DNA of 64,000 nucleotides from contig NZ_JAQAGY010000026.1 of the NCBI RefSeq assembly GCF_027533645.1, forward strand, positions 32,755 to 96,754. Reading direction: 5' to 3'. Under the pieces are notes generated by a model. The model was not told the origin of the DNA. It saw nothing but the letters and a program-made list of their open reading frames with translations, and made no database searches. The stretch is from Paenibacillus caseinilyticus. GTDB taxonomy: Bacteria; Bacillota; Bacilli; Paenibacillales; NBRC-103111. The stretch's first letter is position 1. Each line of letters begins with the position of its first letter. A program made the translations under genes and the position numbers. Positions 24,390 through 33,250 of this stretch are shown here, piece after piece.

Positions 24390-25733
24390 ATGTTGGAAGC
24401 GGTTCAGAAGAAAGGCTGGTCCAAAGCGATTCCGGCGGCGCTGCTTGTGTCGCTGCTGGCAGGCTGCGGGGGAAGCGGCGAGAGCGCCGGTTCGGCAGGC
24501 ACCGATGGGGCCAAGGCGGGCGATAAGGTGAAGCTGTCCCTGTGGCATAACTTCACCGGCGACGATCTGCGGGCGAAGACGATGCGGGGCATCATGGACA
24601 AGTTCAAGGCGGACCATCCGGAGATCGAGCTCGACATCCAGAGCATTCCGCCCGACGGGTACCGGGCACGCCTGAAGACGGTGGCGGCAGCCAACGAGAT
24701 GCCGGATGTGTTCATGATGTGGCCCGGCGTGATGACCAAGGAGTTCGCCGGAGGAGATCTGCTGCAGCCGATCGACGGGCTGCTGGAGAGCAAGGCGGAT
24801 TGGAAGAAGGGCTTCCTGCCGGGCTCCTTCGACGACTTCACGATCGACGGCAGAATCTACAGTGCCCCGATGGGCCTGTCGCCGACCTCGATTCTGTACT
24901 ACAACCGCGCCATCTTCGACAAGTACGGCGTTCAGCCGCCGAAGACTTGGGAGGAGCTGCTGGCGCTGGTCGACACCTTCAAGAAAGACAAGGTGACTCC
25001 GATCGCGCTCGGCAACAAAGCGGCCTGGCTGGCGCAGTCGTCGATCCTCAGCTCGCTCGCCGACCGGGTGACGGGGACGGAATGGTTCCTGAAGGCGGCC
25101 GCGCAGGACGGCGCGAAGTTCACCGATCCCCAATTCGTGCAGGCGCTGACTTATCTGCAGGGATTGGGTAAGGCGGGCGCCTTCCAAGACGGCTTCAACT
25201 CCATCGACAACACGCAGATGGAGCAGATGTTCGCCCAGGGCAAAGCGGCGATGATGATCGACGGCGGCTGGGCGCTGAGCTCCCTGGCAGCGAATGCTTC
25301 CAAGGAAGCGCTGGATGCGATGGACGTGACGGTGCTGCCGTCCGTGCCTGGAGGCAAGGGCGATCCGAACTCGCTGTCCGGCGTGGTGGGCACGGGCCTG
25401 GGCCTCAGCAAGAAGGTCGAAGGGGCGCGCAAGGATGCGGCCTACCAGCTCATCTATGCGATGAGCGGTCCGGAAGCGCAGAAGGCGACGCTCGAGAGCA
25501 ACCAGCTCGTGAGCTACAAGGCCGAGCTCGACAAGAGCAAGGTGTCGTCCCTGTTCGCCAAGGCGTATGAACTCGTCGGCAAGGTGGAGCGCACGCCGGT
25601 CTATGACGGCAGACTGAGCTCGGCTGCGGCGGATGTCGTCAACAACGGGCTGCAAGAGCTGCTCATGGGTGCGAAGCCGGAGGATGTAGCGAAGAAAATC
25701 CAGGACGCGCAGGCGAAGTCCGCAGGCAAGTAG
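24390..25733 (+). CDS. carbohydrate ABC transporter substrate-binding lipoprotein
   Basis: The 447-residue protein is a family 1 extracellular solute-binding protein. The lipobox SLLAGC places the lipidated Cys at residue 26. The mature part begins KVKLSLWHNFTGDDLRAKTM, typical of oligosaccharide-binding proteins (UgpB/MalE-like). The ATG at 24390 follows AGAGGAGGGG; the open frame extends to 24285 but no other start is supported. It lies 129 bases after the response regulator gene, enough for an inducible promoter. The ligand is unknown; the isomerase/epimerase genes downstream suggest a sugar or glycoside. Confidence 0.9.
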   Translation: MLEAVQKKGWSKAIPAALLVSLLAGCGGSGESAGSAGTDGAKAGDKVKLSLWHNFTGDDLRAKTMRGIMDKFKADHPEIELDIQSIPPDGYRARLKTVAAANEMPDVFMMWPGVMTKEFAGGDLLQPIDGLLESKADWKKGFLPGSFDDFTIDGRIYSAPMGLSPTSILYYNRAIFDKYGVQPPKTWEELLALVDTFKKDKVTPIALGNKAAWLAQSSILSSLADRVTGTEWFLKAAAQDGAKFTDPQFVQALTYLQGLGKAGAFQDGFNSIDNTQMEQMFAQGKAAMMIDGGWALSSLAANASKEALDAMDVTVLPSVPGGKGDPNSLSGVVGTGLGLSKKVEGARKDAAYQLIYAMSGPEAQKATLESNQLVSYKAELDKSKVSSLFAKAYELVGKVERTPVYDGRLSSAAADVVNNGLQELLMGAKPEDVAKKIQDAQAKSAGK

Positions 25734-25861
25734 AGGCGCTGCCCGGTTCGCTGCCCGGCGTGGGGAGGGGTGAGCGCTTCGCAGCCGGTTCCCGGGGAGG
25801 AGCCGGCCGGGGCGCTGGGAGCCCTTCCTGCCGCCATTCCCATATCAAGGAGGTTTTGCGC

Positions 25862-26737
25862 ATGACCGCAGCCGTGCGGGCCCGGGGATTTATCACGCTG
25901 GCCCTGTTTCCCGCTGTCCTTTTGTTCTCTTTCTTCGTCATCGTGCCGGTCTTCTGGTCCGCCTATTACGGATTTTTTGACTGGAAGGGGATTGGGGCGG
26001 CGAAGTTCATCGGATTCGACAATTACGCGGAAGTGCTGAAGGATGAGATCTTCTGGCTCGCGTTCAAGAACAATATGCTGATCGTCGCCGCCTCCGTCTT
26101 CGGCCAGATTCCGGTCGCGCTGCTGCTGGCCCTCGTGCTGACGAAGTCGACCTTGTTCCAGCGCTTCATACGCGCATCGGTGTTCATGCCGATGGTGCTC
26201 TCGTCTGTTGTCATCGGCATCATCTGGGGCTACATCTACCATCCGCAGATCGGCATTCTGAATTTTCTGCTCGACAAGGCAGGGCTCGGGGAATGGAAGA
26301 TGCAGTGGCTCTCGGACCCGAAGGTGTCGATGTATTCGCTGATGGTGCCGATTATCTGGAATTACATCGGTCCTTATATGCTCATGTTCATTGCAGCGCT
26401 CCAAAATATTTCCCCGGAAATTGACGATGCCGCGCGGATTGATGGTGTCGGACCAGCCCGAAAGCTGTTCTCGGTCAAGCTGCCGATGATCTGGGACACG
26501 GTGAAGGTGGCCGTCGTGCTCTGTATCTCCGGGAGTCTTAAGGCGTTCGACCTTATCTATGTCATGACAGGCGGGGGCCCGGCGCATTCGACAGAGCTGC
26601 TCGCCTCCTATATGTACAACAACACGTTCAATGTGTTCCGCTTCGGCTACGGCAGCGCCGTGTCGACGGCTATTATCATTCTCAGTCTGGCGCTGATTGC
26701 CGGCAGCCAGTATCTCATGAAGCGGGATTACCGTTAA
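25862..26737 (+). CDS. sugar ABC transporter permease (MalF/UgpA type)
   Basis: A 291-residue permease with about six membrane segments and the EAA-type coupling loop EIDDAARIDGVGPARKLFSVKLP. AAGGAGGT at 25847-25854 fixes the ATG at 25862. It pairs with the next gene to form the translocation pore. No ATPase gene is present in this locus, as is common in Firmicutes where a shared MsmX-type ATPase serves many sugar importers. Confidence 0.92.
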   Translation: MTAAVRARGFITLALFPAVLLFSFFVIVPVFWSAYYGFFDWKGIGAAKFIGFDNYAEVLKDEIFWLAFKNNMLIVAASVFGQIPVALLLALVLTKSTLFQRFIRASVFMPMVLSSVVIGIIWGYIYHPQIGILNFLLDKAGLGEWKMQWLSDPKVSMYSLMVPIIWNYIGPYMLMFIAALQNISPEIDDAARIDGVGPARKLFSVKLPMIWDTVKVAVVLCISGSLKAFDLIYVMTGGGPAHSTELLASYMYNNTFNVFRFGYGSAVSTAIIILSLALIAGSQYLMKRDYR

Positions 26738-26773
26738 TGGCGATGTAACCGCGAAGGAAAGGAGCGCGTTATC

Positions 26774-27649
26774 ATGGAAGGCTCACTCTCTCTCGGGAGC
26801 AAGGCGGCGGGCCGGGGGCCGGCTGTGCGGCGGGGTATCGGGAGGCTGGCGATCCGGCTGGCGCTCACGCTGTATGCCCTGGTTACCTTGTATCCGCTGG
26901 TCTGGCTGTTCCTCAGCGCTTTCAAGTCGAACGATGAATTCTTCTCGAGGCCGTTCGGCATGCCGCTGCAGTGGTCGTTCGACAACTTTGGAAGAGCCTG
27001 GGAAGTGTCGGCCATGGGGACTTCGATCGTGAACTCCCTTATCGTTACGGTGCTCTCCCTGGTGCTGACGCTGGTGTTCGGCGCATTGGCCGCCTTCGCG
27101 CTGGCCCGGTTCGAGTTCCGCCTGAAGGGCTTCTGGATGGGGTTGTTCCTGCTCGGCATGCTCATTCCGGTCCACAGCACGCTTGTGCCGCTGTTCATTC
27201 TCATGAAAAAAACGCATCTGCTCGACACCTATGCCGCGCTGGTGCTGCCGTATGCGGCCTTCGAGCTGCCGCTCGCCGTCTTCGTCATCGCCGCGTTCCT
27301 GACCTCGATCCCGAAGGAGATCGAAGAGGCGGCCCTGATCGACGGAACGGGCTACTGGGGCATCTTCTTCCGGATGATGCTGCCCCTGTCGCTGCCGGCT
27401 TTGTCGACGGTTGCCATTCTCGGGTTCCTGCGGTTCTGGAACGACTTTGCCTTCGCGCTCGTCTTCATCTCGAAGCCGGCGCTGAAGACGGTGCCGCTGA
27501 GCCTCTCGGTGTTCGCCACGGGCTATTCGACAGACTACAAGCTGACGATGGCGGCGCTCTCCATCGCCGTGCTGCCGACGATCATCGCCTTCCTCCTGTT
27601 CCAGGAACAGATCATGAAAGGGATGACGGCCGGAGCGGTCAAGGGGTAA
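26774..27649 (+). CDS. sugar ABC transporter permease (MalG/UgpE type)
   Basis: A 291-residue permease with six predicted membrane segments. Its coupling loop is KEIEEAALIDGTGYWGIFFRMMLPLSLP, typical of the MalG branch. AAAGGAG precedes the ATG. It lies 36 bases after its partner permease and 85 bases before the dehydrogenase gene, all in one direction. Confidence 0.92.
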   Translation: MEGSLSLGSKAAGRGPAVRRGIGRLAIRLALTLYALVTLYPLVWLFLSAFKSNDEFFSRPFGMPLQWSFDNFGRAWEVSAMGTSIVNSLIVTVLSLVLTLVFGALAAFALARFEFRLKGFWMGLFLLGMLIPVHSTLVPLFILMKKTHLLDTYAALVLPYAAFELPLAVFVIAAFLTSIPKEIEEAALIDGTGYWGIFFRMMLPLSLPALSTVAILGFLRFWNDFAFALVFISKPALKTVPLSLSVFATGYSTDYKLTMAALSIAVLPTIIAFLLFQEQIMKGMTAGAVKG

Positions 27650-27734
27650 ATTTCGACACGGGACAGGGATACTTATTTGCAATTAACAGCCCCTGCGGAT
27701 TGTGGTAGTCTACAGGGGAAAGGGGAGATCGGCT

Positions 27735-28793
27735 GTGGGCAAATTACGAATCGGCGTGATCGGAGCAGGCTCCATCTCCGAAGCGCACTTAAGCGCCTAT
27801 GCGCAGAACAAGCATGTGGAACTGGCGGCGGTGTGCGACAAGAACGGGGAGCGGGCCAGGGCGGCCGCCGACCGCTTCGGAGCAAGGCGCGTCTATACGG
27901 GGTACCGCGATCTGCTGGCTGACCCGGAGATCGACGCGGTCAGCATCTGTACATGGAACGACACGCACGGCGAGATCTCCATTGCGGCGCTCGAAGCTGG
28001 CAAGCATGTGCTCTGCGAGAAGCCGCTCTGCACGAGTGTCGACAAGGCGCTCGAAGTGGAGGCGGCCGTCCGGCGCACAGGGAAGCTGCTGCAGGTCGGC
28101 TTCGTCCGGCGGTACGGCACGAACGCCAAGGTGCTGCGGCGCTTCATCGACGCAGGGGATCTCGGCGAGATCTATTACGCCAAGGCATCCTATCTGCGGC
28201 GTCTCGGCAACCCCGGCGGCTGGTTCGCGGATCGCGGACGCTCGGGCGGCGGGCCGCTGCTCGACATCGGCGTGCATGTGATCGACCTGTGCTGGTACCT
28301 CATGGGCCGTCCGAAGGTGCAGTCGGTGACCGGGAACGTCTACACGAAGCTTGGCAACCGTTCGAATGTCGAGAACCTCAGTTTCTACCAGGCGGCGGAT
28401 TACGATGCGGCGCTGAATACGGTCGAAGACATGGCCAATGCTTTGATCCGCTTCGAGAACGGGGCGTCGCTTATGGTCGACGTATCGTTCACCCTGCATG
28501 CGAAGCAGGATGAGGTGACGGTGAAGCTGTTCGGGGACCAAGGAGGGGCTGAGGTGGAGCCGCAGCTCTGCATCGTCACCGAGAAGCACAATACGATCTT
28601 GAACGCGACGCCGCAGATCGACGAATCGACCTTCGACTTCATGGGCGGCTTCCGCAGCGAGATCGATTATTTCGTGGAGTGCTGCCTCGGCCGGGCGGAG
28701 CTGATCGCGCCGGTGGAAGACGGTGTCGAGCTCACGAAGATCGTCAGCGCGATCTACGAGTCGGCGGCGCAGGGCCGCGAAGTCCGCTTCTAA
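27735..28793 (+). CDS. Gfo/Idh/MocA family oxidoreductase
   Basis: A 352-residue NAD(P)-dependent sugar dehydrogenase. The Rossmann motif is IGVIGAGSISEAH, the catalytic lysine lies in CEKPLCTS, and the substrate-site DIGVHVIDLCWY supplies the conserved Asp and His. The start is GTG 27735 after AAAGGGGAG; an in-frame ATG at 27702 lacks a site. In this locus it probably oxidises the imported sugar or a glycoside, possibly at C3, for the two isomerase/epimerase-like proteins encoded next. That role is inference from gene order. Confidence 0.88.
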   Translation: MGKLRIGVIGAGSISEAHLSAYAQNKHVELAAVCDKNGERARAAADRFGARRVYTGYRDLLADPEIDAVSICTWNDTHGEISIAALEAGKHVLCEKPLCTSVDKALEVEAAVRRTGKLLQVGFVRRYGTNAKVLRRFIDAGDLGEIYYAKASYLRRLGNPGGWFADRGRSGGGPLLDIGVHVIDLCWYLMGRPKVQSVTGNVYTKLGNRSNVENLSFYQAADYDAALNTVEDMANALIRFENGASLMVDVSFTLHAKQDEVTVKLFGDQGGAEVEPQLCIVTEKHNTILNATPQIDESTFDFMGGFRSEIDYFVECCLGRAELIAPVEDGVELTKIVSAIYESAAQGREVRF

Positions 28794-28913
28794 GTCGAAA
28801 CAGCCTTCGCATTTTCGCATCATATAGGTTCTCATTCTCATTCCCATTCTAATTCGGCACAAAACAGGTAGCAGAATTCATTCCCCGGTCAGGGGCAGAA
28901 GGAGGCGGCTTCG

Positions 28914-29798
28914 GTGACGGGCAGGCTTACGAATAAGATCGGCGTGATTGTCGACAGCTTCGGCGTCGGCGTGAGAGAGGGACTGAAGAAAGCGCGCGAG
29001 GTGGGAGCCGAGGGCGTCCAGATCTACGCGGTCAGCGGGGAGATGGACCCGGCGAACCTCCCGCCGGAAGCCCGCCGTGAGCTGAAGAGCTATATCGCTT
29101 CGCTCGGGCTGGAGATCTCGGCGCTCTGCGGCGACCTCGCCGGACATGGCTTCCAGGACGGGGCCGCGAATCCCGCGAAGGTGGAGAAGTCGAAGCGGAT
29201 TCTCGATCTGGCGCTCGACCTCGGCGTGAATGTGGTCACGACGCATATCGGGATCGTGCCTCACGACGAGAAGGACGGGGCCGTATATCACAGCATGCAG
29301 TCGGCCTGCGAGGAACTTGGGCAGTATGCGGCGGGTTGCGGGGCCTATTTTGCCATTGAGACCGGTCCGGAGCCGGCGGCGCACCTGAAGGCGTTCCTCG
29401 ATACGATGAGCACCAAGGGGGTATCGGTTAACTTTGATCCGGCGAACATGGTGATGGTCACGGGGGACGACCCGGTGCAGGGCGTGCGCCTGCTCAAGGA
29501 TTATATCGTGCATACGCATGTCAAGGATGGCATCCGTTACCGCGAGGTAGATCCCCGTCAAGTCTATGGCGCCCTCGGGTATGAGGGGATGGAACATGAG
29601 AAGATTGCGGAGATGGTAGCCTCCGGCGAATTCTTCCGGGAAGTTCCGCTCGGGGAAGGCCGTGTGCCGTTCGATGCTTATTTTGCAGCATTACAGGAGA
29701 TCGGGTACCGGGGGTACCTGACGATCGAGCGGGAAGTAGGCTCACAGCCGGAAGCCGACATCCGGCGGGCGGTCGAGTTCATCCGGGGCTACCGGTAA
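28914..29798 (+). CDS. sugar phosphate isomerase/epimerase family TIM barrel (first copy)
   Basis: The 294-residue protein has the xylose isomerase-like/AP endonuclease family 2 barrel. Metal-ligand acidic and His residues are visible in AIETGP, NFDPANMV, HTHVKDG and TIEREVG. The start is GTG 28914 with AAGGAGG nine bases upstream. Families with this fold include sugar epimerases, inosose dehydratases and the newer 3-keto-glycoside-cleaving enzymes. The neighbouring Gfo/Idh gene makes the last group worth considering. The copy next door shares the fold but little sequence. Confidence 0.82.
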   Translation: MTGRLTNKIGVIVDSFGVGVREGLKKAREVGAEGVQIYAVSGEMDPANLPPEARRELKSYIASLGLEISALCGDLAGHGFQDGAANPAKVEKSKRILDLALDLGVNVVTTHIGIVPHDEKDGAVYHSMQSACEELGQYAAGCGAYFAIETGPEPAAHLKAFLDTMSTKGVSVNFDPANMVMVTGDDPVQGVRLLKDYIVHTHVKDGIRYREVDPRQVYGALGYEGMEHEKIAEMVASGEFFREVPLGEGRVPFDAYFAALQEIGYRGYLTIEREVGSQPEADIRRAVEFIRGYR

Positions 29799-29819
29799 GA
29801 AGAGGGGAGAGCGGCGGAG

Positions 29820-30665
29820 ATGAAGATTGCACTGAGCATATGGAGCTGCCATGGATACCTTGAGAACGGACAGTGGACCAACGCGGATTTCATTAAGTTT
29901 GCGGCGCAGGAGACCGAAGCGGCGGGCGTGGAGCTGCTGACGTATTTCTGGAAGCCCGAGGAGCTGGAGGAGGTCCGGGGGGCCTTGACGGAGCACCGGA
30001 TGCAGGTGGCGGCCGTAGGCGCTTCGAACAACTTCTCGCATCCGGATCCGCAGCGCCGCCGGGAGGAAGTAGCGGAGATTCTCTCCGCGGTGAACCTCGC
30101 GGAAGCGTTCGGCGCCCGGATCGTCCGGGTATTCGCGGGCGACCGGCCTCCGGACGGTTACGCGTTCGACGAAGTGAAATCGTGGATCGTCGAGGGGCTG
30201 CGTGAAGCGGCTGCGGCCGCCGCCGAGAAGGGCATCGTCCTCTGTCTCGAGAATCACGGCATCTTCGCGGGCAAAGCCGCGCAGGTGCAGGCGATTCTGG
30301 ACGAAGTCGGTTCGCCCTATCTGCGCAGCACGTTCGACACCGGGAACTTCCTGCTCGTCGGCGAGGACCCGTCGGCCGCCCTCGAGGCCCTCAGCCCGCA
30401 GGTGGAGCACGTTCACTTCAAGGATTTCGTCCCGGTGGACGGTAGCTACGAAGGCCGTGCCTATACCGGCCTGACGGGCGAACGCTTCGCAGGCCGTATA
30501 GCCGGCGAAGGTACGATCGACCTGCAGGGGCTGATAGGCCGTCTTCACCAGGACGGCTACAACGGCTGGCTGACGGTCGAATACGAGGGCGACGACGAGC
30601 AGAAGCACGGCGCCGCCGGCTCGATCTCGAACCTGGCGCGCATTCTGCGCAGTCTGCCGGCGTAA
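29820..30665 (+). CDS. sugar phosphate isomerase/epimerase family TIM barrel (second copy)
   Basis: A 281-residue TIM barrel of the same superfamily. Conserved metal-site elements are CLENHG, TFDTGNFLL, VHFKDF and TVEYEG. It lies 21 bases after the first copy, so the two are co-translated. The pair could act one after the other, or as a heteromer, on a keto-sugar made by the Gfo/Idh enzyme. I cannot tell which from sequence. Two strong hairpins (30755-30871) end the locus. Confidence 0.82.
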   Translation: MKIALSIWSCHGYLENGQWTNADFIKFAAQETEAAGVELLTYFWKPEELEEVRGALTEHRMQVAAVGASNNFSHPDPQRRREEVAEILSAVNLAEAFGARIVRVFAGDRPPDGYAFDEVKSWIVEGLREAAAAAAEKGIVLCLENHGIFAGKAAQVQAILDEVGSPYLRSTFDTGNFLLVGEDPSAALEALSPQVEHVHFKDFVPVDGSYEGRAYTGLTGERFAGRIAGEGTIDLQGLIGRLHQDGYNGWLTVEYEGDDEQKHGAAGSISNLARILRSLPA

Positions 30666-30754
30666 AGCTTGGGACGCCGGAGAATGAGGCGTCCGCCCGG
30701 TCACCCATCGGGTACTGCGATTCTGCATGCGCCGCTGCCTGTTCTCTTGGTGTC

Positions 30755-30802
30755 CTGCGTTCCTGTACCCCGCAGGGGGACTCGGTGATACAGGGAACGC
30801 AG
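30755..30802. terminator. first of two hairpins ending the sugar locus
   Basis: CTGCGTTCCTGTA (30755-30767) pairs with TACAGGGAACGCAG (30789-30802) with one bulged base. Confidence 0.55.
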
Positions 30803-30813
30803 CACCTCCCCCC

Positions 30814-30871
30814 AACCAAACAACCCTCCGGAGAACCACGACATGGTGGCGAACCGGAGGGTTGTTTGGTT
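30814..30871. terminator. second hairpin, between convergent transcripts
   Basis: A perfect 18-bp stem (AACCAAACAACCCTCCGG at 30814-30831, complement at 30854-30871) encloses a 22-base loop with a nested CCAC/GTGG pairing. It sits between the convergent sugar locus and carbonic anhydrase gene and is probably bidirectional. Confidence 0.65.
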
Positions 30872-30917
30872 TACGGTGGAAAAATAGGCAGCCTCGGCAC
30901 GCGGCAGCCTCGTAGCG

Positions 30918-31745
30918 TTAGTTGCTCACGACCGTGCGCTGGTTCAGCGGCTGCACCGGACGGTGGTTATCCGGGAAGATCGCTGCGAACGCATCGATCT
31001 GTTCCTGGGAGACCTCGACCGGATCGGCCAGTACGATCCACTTCACATGCTCGGAGCAGGGGGGCGTCGTCAGGGAGCCCTCGTAACGGAAAGCGTGGGC
31101 GGACGCAGGCAGCAGGGCCGGCAAGTCTACAGGCTGCTCGAGCTTGACGTCTTCCTTTGTCTCCTGCTTAGGCAGCTTCGACCACATCTCTGCCAGCTGC
31201 TTGTTCTCTTTGCCGGCTTTCATGAGGAAGCCGACAACGGCAAGCCCGCCCTCCTTGTTCTTATGGACGAGGTGACCCTCCATGGCGAAGGATTGGCCGT
31301 CGATCTCATTCTCGCTCGGCCGGTGGAAGTGCATCTGCGCCAGCTTGTACTCCGTACCGTCGACGGTGATCGTATCGCTGCCGGAGGCCTCATTGGCCTG
31401 GATGGTGTGCCCGTTATTCATCAGCGTGAAAGCGGAGGGCTGATAATGCAGCTGTACGTTGACTGCGGTTTTATCCACCTTGGTATGCGACAGCTCGATA
31501 TCGACCGGCGACTGTTCCGTGCCGTTCGCACAGGCGGCGAAGGTCTGGTCGAGCTTCGCCCAATCCGCCGGCCCGCTCTCGCCGCTGTAGGACCAATGGG
31601 CGGGATGCGCGGCCGGAGGGGTCTGCGTCTGCGGTGTCCCGGCTTTCGGTGTTTCGGCAGGGGCGGCCGTTTTGGCGCTGCACGCTCCAAGCGTGAGGGC
31701 AAGGGAAGCGGACAGCAGAACGGGAAGCCATTTGGTAGGCAGCAT
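30918..31745 (-). CDS. alpha-class carbonic anhydrase lipoprotein
   Basis: A 275-residue enzyme for reversible CO2 hydration. The zinc histidines are in QMHFHRPSEN (two) and EGHLVHKN (one). HWSYSG, QSPVDI and YEGSLTTPPCSEHVKW complete the alpha-class signature. A lipobox LGAC puts the lipid on Cys22, followed by a Pro/Thr/Ala-rich linker, so the enzyme sits on the outer face of the membrane. I choose ATG 31745 because AAGGAG is about nine bases before it. ATG 31751 would be too close. Confidence 0.92.
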   Translation of the reverse strand: MLPTKWLPVLLSASLALTLGACSAKTAAPAETPKAGTPQTQTPPAAHPAHWSYSGESGPADWAKLDQTFAACANGTEQSPVDIELSHTKVDKTAVNVQLHYQPSAFTLMNNGHTIQANEASGSDTITVDGTEYKLAQMHFHRPSENEIDGQSFAMEGHLVHKNKEGGLAVVGFLMKAGKENKQLAEMWSKLPKQETKEDVKLEQPVDLPALLPASAHAFRYEGSLTTPPCSEHVKWIVLADPVEVSQEQIDAFAAIFPDNHRPVQPLNQRTVVSN

Positions 31746-32084
31746 GAACATCTCTCCTTAGCAGGCGGAACAACTCGCGCCCTTAATAGATTACTACTGA
31801 TCAAATTACCAATAAATACATTAATACTAAACATTTAGGTGATACAACATTACCACACCGTAAACGCTTAAGAGTGTGAACATTCGGTTACAAGCCAGCC
31901 CATTCTCCGGCCTGGCGGGTTCCCCTGCCGAAGGATCCGCCCGCCGATAGCAGGAGGGCGGCACGAAGAACCGCCTTCCCGTGCAAACATCGCCGGGAAG
32001 GCGGTTCTTCGTCGCTCTTACTTATTACAATAAACATCTCCTGCCGCAGCAACGGGGGAGACGCTCCCTTCGGAGGGGAGCGGG
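31746..32084. other. intergenic region with carbonic anhydrase promoter and YkuK terminator
   Basis: The part near 31790-31850 is very AT-rich for this genome and should hold the leftward carbonic anhydrase promoter, although no consensus pair stands out. A perfect 17-bp hairpin (31964-31980 with 31995-32011, GGGAAGGCGGTTCTTCG arm) ends the upstream leftward gene. Confidence 0.5.
31964..32011 (-). terminator. terminator of the YkuK-like gene
   Basis: A perfect 17-bp stem with a 14-base loop lies 74 bases past the stop codon. There is no strong T tract. Confidence 0.6.
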
Positions 32085-32558
32085 CTATTCGGCGAACCGG
32101 TCGGCCACCGCGCTCGCGCCGAAGGACATCGGCTTGATCCGCGCTTCGTACCCGACCGAAGTCACCCAGCCGCAGATCTCCTGAATCAACACCTTCGTGT
32201 CTCCCTGCTGGCCGATGTCGATATGGATCTCCAGAGGCCAATCCGCCAGCAAGTCGCTCATGCCCGCGCGGTTGAGAATATCTACGAGCTCCAGGCTGAG
32301 CTCGGTCTCCTTGTAGATCCGCGTACGGAGGTCATGCAGCGGGCGTGAGCTCTTTTTGCGGTAGAAAAAACGGGCCCCCTTGCCGAGACGGTGGATGATG
32401 ACCGCTGTTACCAGCGTAGTCACGCGCCGCGTCGTATGGGAGTCCGTGCCGATGATGACCTTATAGTTCGCTTCTGTATCTTCCTTGACATACTCATGCA
32501 GCTGACCGATCATCTCTTCCATGGTGACGGAACCTTTCGTAGGGCTGATAAACATCAT
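32085..32558 (-). CDS. YkuK-like ribonuclease H-like protein (DUF458)
   Basis: A 157-residue protein of the YkuK family, predicted to have an RNase H-like fold. Visible acidic elements are IGTDSHTT, the Glu-rich helix ETELSLELVD and HIDIGQQG. Family length is about 150-170. No nuclease activity has been shown that I know of. The start is ATG 32558 or 32555 behind GGAAGGGAG; the frame upstream to 32606 has no better signal. Confidence 0.75.
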   Translation of the reverse strand: MMFISPTKGSVTMEEMIGQLHEYVKEDTEANYKVIIGTDSHTTRRVTTLVTAVIIHRLGKGARFFYRKKSSRPLHDLRTRIYKETELSLELVDILNRAGMSDLLADWPLEIHIDIGQQGDTKVLIQEICGWVTSVGYEARIKPMSFGASAVADRFAE

Positions 32559-32881
32559 CGTAACCAAGCTCCCTTCCGGTTGAGTGTTACCGCTTTTCCA
32601 AGGCATGATCCTGCATCGGTTCCTGAAGAAGCCGAAGGAGGGCAGGCGGACGATCCCTGGGAACGCCGCCGTTATATTCTAGTTTACGCCATAACGCATT
32701 AAAATAGTTTAAATTTCCGAAATGTGAATTTCATCACTTTTACAAGAAAGTCACAATCGGTTTTGTACGATCATTACAAAAATTTAAAAATTCAGAAAAA
32801 TCAGTGGATAAATAGAGCGCTTTCATCATATAATGGAAACAGGCTAATCAGCGGGTTCCCGTTGAAAAAGGAGGCATCGCC
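32559..32881. other. AT-rich upstream region of the 44-residue gene
   Basis: From about 32695 to 32835 the sequence is markedly AT-rich. A perfect TATAAT lies at 32829-32834 without a good -35 box at 17 bases (TGGATA at 18 bases is the closest). AAAGGAGG at 32867-32874 is the ribosome binding site of the small gene. Confidence 0.45.
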
Positions 32882-33016
32882 ATGGAAGGAAGATTGTCTA
32901 TTGGATTGGTTGTAGGTGTGATGCTGAGTATACCTCTTTGGCTGTCCATGTGGGGTTGGATGCGATTGTTTGGATCCGCTTTCAGTATGCTGTCCCGGCT
33001 TCATATTATTCAATAA
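32882..33016 (+). CDS. 44-residue hydrophobic small protein
   Basis: This short frame starts at ATG 32882, eight bases after a perfect AAAGGAGG, and ends at TAA 33014-33016. The product begins MEGRLSIGLVVGVMLSIPLW and is rich in Leu, Met and Trp, with one membrane-spanning stretch and a short basic C-terminal part (MLSRLHIIQ). It has its own -10 box upstream (32829-32834) and an intrinsic terminator at 33049-33083, so it is a complete transcription unit. I recognise no family. It is probably a single-pass membrane peptide. Confidence 0.65.
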   Translation: MEGRLSIGLVVGVMLSIPLWLSMWGWMRLFGSAFSMLSRLHIIQ

Positions 33017-33048
33017 CCGGCATCCCGTGAGGTGCCTGAACCTATAAG

Positions 33049-33083
33049 GCCGCATATTCCCGCTCAGGGAAATGCGGCTTTTT
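33049..33083 (+). terminator. intrinsic terminator of the 44-residue gene
   Basis: GCCGCAT (33049-33055) pairs with ATGCGGC (33072-33078), extended inward by TTCCC/GGGAA, followed by five T residues. Confidence 0.8.
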
Positions 33084-33250
33084 CTTATCCTTTTTCCTAT
33101 CCCTATGGTGCTCGCTTCTCAAGAAGCGCTGTGCCCGGTGATCCGCTGGAGCAGGCTTCCTGTTCCTTTTTGTCGAGAATGCGGGTAATATAGGAATATA
33201 TCAAATCCGTATTGCTAGGATGGCAGACGGGGTGAAGGAGGGGAGCCGCT

